Shown: one piece after another, positions 59,218 to 64,000 of the stretch
Numbering within the stretch: the first letter of the stretch is position 1
Layout of the letters: every line of letters begins with the position of its first letter
Assembly (NCBI GenBank): GCA_016617855.1
Contig: JAECUM010017436.1
Span: 1-64,000 of the forward strand
Length of the DNA: 64,000 nt
Source: Megalonaias nervosa
Taxonomy: Eukaryota; Mollusca; Bivalvia; Unionida; Unionidae
Direction of reading: 5' to 3'
Translations under genes and position numbers: made by a program
Notes under the pieces: generated by a model
Databases searched by the model: none
Told to the model about the DNA's origin: nothing
Seen by the model: the letters and a program-made list of their open reading frames with translations, nothing else

Positions 59218-62200
59218 AATTTTGGAATGTAAAGAGGTGGAGCGTTTTCAGGTGTGCATAGAGAAAGCCTTTGACACAAAAGCTCTTAACTTACCCATGC
59301 TCCCAAATTTAGCATAGCGATGTGGTTTGTTTACAGCTATGCTTGCGATTTACAAACCTCGACTTCACTCTTGTTAATTATTATGCACCGGCAACGCTTG
59401 CTGCCAACACTATGGCAACAGTTTTCGCACCGTAAACTATAAGACTGGCGGAAAAGGGATGCCCGAGGAGGTTTTATGATCAACTTCTCTGCCTTTTTCA
59501 TGTAAAAACAATAATACTGCTGTTGGCAATATGGAGACGTGTAAACAAGTTTTACTCTTAATTTCCATGATGATTAACTCTTTAAATTTGTCTTTAAAAG
59601 TGAACACAATTGGAAAACCATGCAGTTAGTATTTCACTTTCAATAAGGATGTTTTTCGCTTTTTGGAGCCAATTTCAACACAGTGCCATAAGGCCGCATC
59701 ATCATGGCAGTTGTAGATAGTGAACATGTATTTATTGTGTTAGACGTGCTTTCATCACAGCGTATAGTGCAATGATTATCTTGCAACGCAGAATCACCAA
59801 GCTGTAAATTTGTTTAAAATATAACTCCTTATTTTATCGTTTACGTGTCATGTTAAGTGGAGTAATCGTACAAATTAACTCTACGGTTATGCTTTCCGTT
59901 TAACTGTAGGTAATCATAGATGCCCTATATCTTTGAAAGTGTATTATACTTCAGTGCAATGGGCAGTCGATTGTGCACTAATGAGGAATTGCCTTTAACA
60001 CGCAAGCCTAAAACTCAAAGATAGGTTCCAATTACATGTATTTAGTTTTTGAAGTAATGCTGTATTATGTATAGGAAATTAACACTGTACGGAGGATAGA
60101 ATTGTATACGGACGGCCGAGAGTTAACTTTCAGCACAATGAATATATATTACAAGTGAACGGTATACGGATATTTGCAGAGAAAAAAATAATCATAAATG
60201 TGGGACTGATTCTTCAGAAACGCCGAGTAAATGTTGACTATCCCAATATGGAGACAGCCAGCAAAGTAGTTATGTCATATTCCTTCTAACGAAGAATGGT
60301 AAAATCAAAGCAAAGGCGTAGGAAAGGGAAATAAGACCAAAACAATTTATATAATGTCCGACAGTACTGTAATTAACATATCTGAAAGAATAAATAACTT
60401 CCAAAAAAATTTTGTTAATGCTTGGAAGCTTTTTCTTAAAAGGTTTATAAATCTAAGTGTTATCTTGAAAGAGCTTTCATCATATCAGTGATTTTTGTAT
60501 ATTTCATAAGAAAACAATAATGCCTTTATTTAGATAAAGAAATTACGAATATTTTGATCAATACCTGTAGTAACATTCCTGGTTATCTAATGCGGTCCTT
60601 GTAATGGTGAGCATATTAAATGCTGGGTAGAGATAATCGTAACACAACACCTGCTCGCGCAACTATATGTTGCAGGGAATGAAATGAACTGCGACAAAAT
60701 ACCATACTGACTACCTTTGGAGGAATAACTCAAAAACCTATGGTCACGGACCCGTTTTAGCGTTAACTGTGGTTGAACAGGCTCAGAAGAGATAGCAGCT
60801 TTAGCATCCTCCGATGGAATAAGCTTTACTAATGCTCGACGGTAATACCAATCAGCGCTTGAGGAAGCAGAGTATCCCACTCCGACAAATGAAATGAGCG
60901 AGGATGAAATCGAAAGATCTATGGCCCTGTAAAGTCCGTCTTAAAACCTCGGCGACCAAGACGCTGAAGATGGTGCAGTTCACGTATACTCACAGGTCAC
61001 TTCACAGGTGATGCCCATACCCGCAGAAAACCAGACGCAACTAGTAAGTGATCTAAGGAAGATCCCTTTGTTGGAAACACACTGCTGGGAGTTCCACCTT
61101 GCCGTATTATGCCCTTAGTGCTATTTCTCGCTGCACTACTCACAATTACGTTCTGCCGATTTGGACATCAAAGTCTTTGAAACAATAACCAGTCGGCAGA
61201 AAGTAAAGTAAATTAATCCACATAATGCGAGAGGACAGATTGCTGACGATGCTTCTCTAGTCTCTAATGTCGAGACGAAGGTCTTAATGGTGAAGGCGCA
61301 AGCAGATGCTGCTGCGGTAACGAGGGTAACAATGACTGAGCGCATTAAAGTGCCCCCCCCCCCGAAAAAAAAAGTCAGAAAAGAAACGAGAAGGTTCTCG
61401 CCGGTTAAGCAGTGCTGAGGAGTAAATCAAAATACCTAATGAAAGGGTGAAAAAGACAACTGATTTTAAATTTTTGGAAAAAACGACGATCATGTAAGCC
61501 AAGAAAGTTATAAGCACGATCAAGGTAACAGGCTTGGCAAGCTGACATTGGGCAAGTTAAACTCGGCGGCTCCGTCATCTCGACAGTTTAACACGGACAA
61601 AGGACAAGAATGTCTGCAAGTCTGGTGCTACTGTCTGAACGGCTCTACAAAGCCCAAAGCGAATACGTGTTGATTAGGACGAACTACAACGACTGACCTG
61701 GGCATCAACTTAAACAATATTTTTATTGTGTCTTGCTAGCGGTAAGTTTAGCCAAATCTTAACAAGTATTCAACCGCAATAGTGCAAGTTCGAACGATTT
61801 CTGCAAACAGCAAGCACCTCGTTAATATGGACTACAGTGGTGTTATGGTTGCTTGTCAGGCTATTGGCTACGCTCAGATACCCAAGAAGGCATGCATAGG
61901 TTCAACCTCCAAGTTTAACTTCCTCCCCCCCCCCACACACATGCGCAATGTGGGCATGTCCATTCTCGTCGTGGTTACTTCAAGCAGGGCATCATCCGAA
62001 ATAACCCTTACAAACTATAGCAATGAAAATAATACAGATAATGTAAATATACATAACACATCTTACAACTTAAACTCTCAATCTTTTTATTAAATGCATT
62101 AATTTATGTGCAGATCTCAGCCACTTCTGGTTTTCCATATCACCCGTAACAAGTGACGCAATAGAGACATGCTTTATATCAAGCAGTTACAAGCAGCGTA

Positions 62201-62660
62201 ATACGCACTGGCTATATGCGCACTGGTAATAAGGGACATGCTAAACAATAATTGCAATGGCAGCAGCTGGTAAAGGAAGGTAATATTTCCATTGGTCAGA
62301 ATGTTACCACGTGATCAAAATGAATTGCGTTTATTTATGAATGAACGGTGAGGAGAACTTCTTTTCTAAGAATACCCACTTCTATAAATAGAGTCACATG
62401 TGCAGCAGAAGATAAACACTGCCAGTGAAGGCAGACACGAAGTAAGCATTAAAGGGCAAGATCATTCTTACAATTTAAAAAAAAAATAATTGAATAAATT
62501 GAATCTATAAGACTAAAGCAACAGATATTCTCATTCTTTTATGAATAAAATCATTCTTGCTTTGTTGAAATTTGTGAAAAATATGGATAAAAATGTTTGA
62601 AGTACGCTAGGTCAAGGTCACCGGTATACGGTATAATAGCTATCCAACGCTGAAACTGAA
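59218..62660. other. Host sequence with unassigned frames
   Basis: A minus frame at 60880-60587 (SADWYYRRALVKLIPSEDAK, followed by a GT at the end of SYSSKG) could be an exon of unknown type. Other frames at 61.1-62.1 kb have no motifs. Confidence 0.3.
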
Positions 62661-64000
62661 ATGTCAGAATTTGGAAATTTTTCGCTAACTTTGCATTATC
62701 AGATATATTTCATGCACGAAGATATTGCAAATTTTGACCCATCCATATCTGACGAGTCTTTTGAAGTGGAAGAAGTATTACAAACTGAGTTCTCATTTAG
62801 TTTGAATGAACCAACACCAGTCCAGTTCCCAGCTGATCATCAGGATGAGCACAAACCAAAACGCTTCAAATCACTTAATGAAGAAGATCTCTTAAACATA
62901 TCTCAAAAACAAAATCTACCAAGAAAAACACTCACTGGGGCTACAACACTTTAACAGGTAGATTTATCCGTTCATTCAATAATCATAATAAATTAACTAT
63001 AATAATACCAATAAACAATATACTGGACTGTGCATTATTGTAAGCTTAAGTAATATTGTTTGATACTTAATTTGCTCTTATTTATCATTTTCTTAAACTG
63101 TAAATTATGAAAAGGCAAAATGTTGTTTATTTGTATGCTAAAAGAAAAAATAAATTAAATCATTATTGCCATTTTATATAAAAATGAGACTTAACTTGCT
63201 CTGTAGTGAATAAAATATAGTATATCTTCAATTTTCGTGACAGCTTAAAAATGTAACAAATCTGTTAAAATACATTTTATGGAAAGGGGATATGCATGAA
63301 TGATTCTTTCAAAAGATATAAATATTTCAGATGTTAAAAAATAGTTACTACCAAGCTGAAAAACGTGATTTCAGCATGGTGCAAGGAGAAGAATATAGAG
63401 GTAGATCTGAACTCAGCTGAGCACATTTACCCAAATGCAAGCCATATTTTATGTCGAAGCAGCCCCAAGGTCACCGCAACACGAAATAGGATGCTACCTG
63501 AAGCCAAAGCTGAGGAATACCATAAAAACATTTTAAAAAATTGTCAGGGCTGCTATTAATCGCAACATTCAGGTTGAATGTGTTCGTTCAGTCAATATTG
63601 TTACAGACCTTGAGTTTAAGAAAGCAAATGACATGTTAAATGGAAAAGTTGAACACCAAGAATGTCTTATCAGGATCGACTCAAGATAATCCAATTATTC
63701 CTCAGTCAGACATGTATGCAACCAATCAGTACCTGATGCAAGATAATCCTGTCACACTCAGATACAGGATTTGGTTTTACTTCTCCATCCACAATTGTTA
63801 CACCTGGATTAGAATTCCACAGCCAATTAACACGTACAAGTCTAGAAATCAGGTTTGATGAAATAGGGGTTGAATATGTCATTTTGACCCATCAAAACTA
63901 TGCAAAAAATCATCAGGGAACTTAAATGCTAAGGAGGAAAATTCTGACAAGCGAATGTATGCAACAAGTAGTCAAAACAGCCAAGTCAGGTCAGTAAATA
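62661..64000 (+). pseudogene. DUF3504 / KIAA1958-like (Crypton-derived) gene, partial
   Basis: ATG 62661 opens an acidic N-terminus (IANFDPSISDESFEVEE) and FKSLNEEDLLNISQKQN, the usual start of the recombinase-like N-domain. A GT donor follows near 62955. From 63.37 kb come AISAWCKEKNIEVDL-like sequence, then VRSVNIVTDLEFKKANDMLN (typical of KIAA1958/QRICH1 relatives). After frame changes LEIRFDEIGVEYVILTHQNY, NHQG and KRMYATSSQNSQV follow at the window edge. DUF3504 proteins derive from Crypton tyrosine recombinases and are expanded in molluscs and cnidarians. Several stops and frame changes suggest a decayed copy, though small introns are possible. Confidence 0.55.

Overview
The window reads as AT-rich metazoan nuclear DNA, most likely from a bivalve or other mollusc. 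That is an inference from tRNA-derived SINEs, long (TA)n tracts, a STAND-type NTPase fragment, Penelope/LINE debris and a Crypton-derived DUF3504 gene, with few intact host exons. The first ~30.6 kb holds the remains of at least two endogenous Polinton/adintovirus-like dsDNA virus elements. The rest is ordinary, repeat-rich host sequence.

Element A (about 1.5-19.07 kb). A compact minus-strand array (8599 to 1480, called A1 here) carries eight virion-type genes with nearly open reading frames. In order they are a coiled-coil/His-Gln-rich protein, a small basic amphipathic protein, a candidate major capsid protein, a pX/pVI-like Ala-rich basic protein, an adenain-like cysteine protease, a fibre with phage-tail-type repeats, a two-helix membrane protein and a second capsid-like protein. 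At 8.90 kb this array abuts, head to head, a diverged and decayed plus-strand copy (A2) of the last three genes. A2 continues with a small coiled-coil gene, an HNH endonuclease, a fused family-B polymerase / SF1 helicase, a zinc/HNH-like piece, an rve-type integrase (minus), a zinc-ribbon + phospholipase A2 gene (minus) and an A32/FtsK-like packaging ATPase (plus). An 18-bp terminal-repeat-like motif beginning AG and ending CT occurs at 8635, 8884 and 19054. The copies facing outward from A1 (8884-8901) and closing A2 (19054-19071) look like element ends.

Element B (about 21.9-30.64 kb) is older and more broken. It has the same integrase(-) / zinc-ribbon-PLA2(-) / ATPase(+) cassette, but it follows a conventional Polinton-type protein-primed PolB without helicase. 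After the ATPase come decayed homologues of the A1 virion genes in a different order, with no terminal repeat between ATPase and the first virion gene. B stops inside the capsid gene at a (CT)n tract.

Between A and B (19.1-21.7 kb) lies host DNA with a STAND NTPase pseudogene and microsatellites. From 30.7 to 64 kb there are SINEs, microsatellites, minisatellites, a 438-bp foldback (MITE-like) element, fragments of LINE and Penelope-like elements, one broken coiled-coil exon, and at the right edge a DUF3504/KIAA1958-like gene running off the window.

In working form the viral genes would act together. The polymerase (with helicase) copies the linear genome, the integrase inserts it, the ATPase packages it into a jelly-roll capsid matured by the protease, and the PLA2, pX-like and fibre proteins serve entry. 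No element here is intact.
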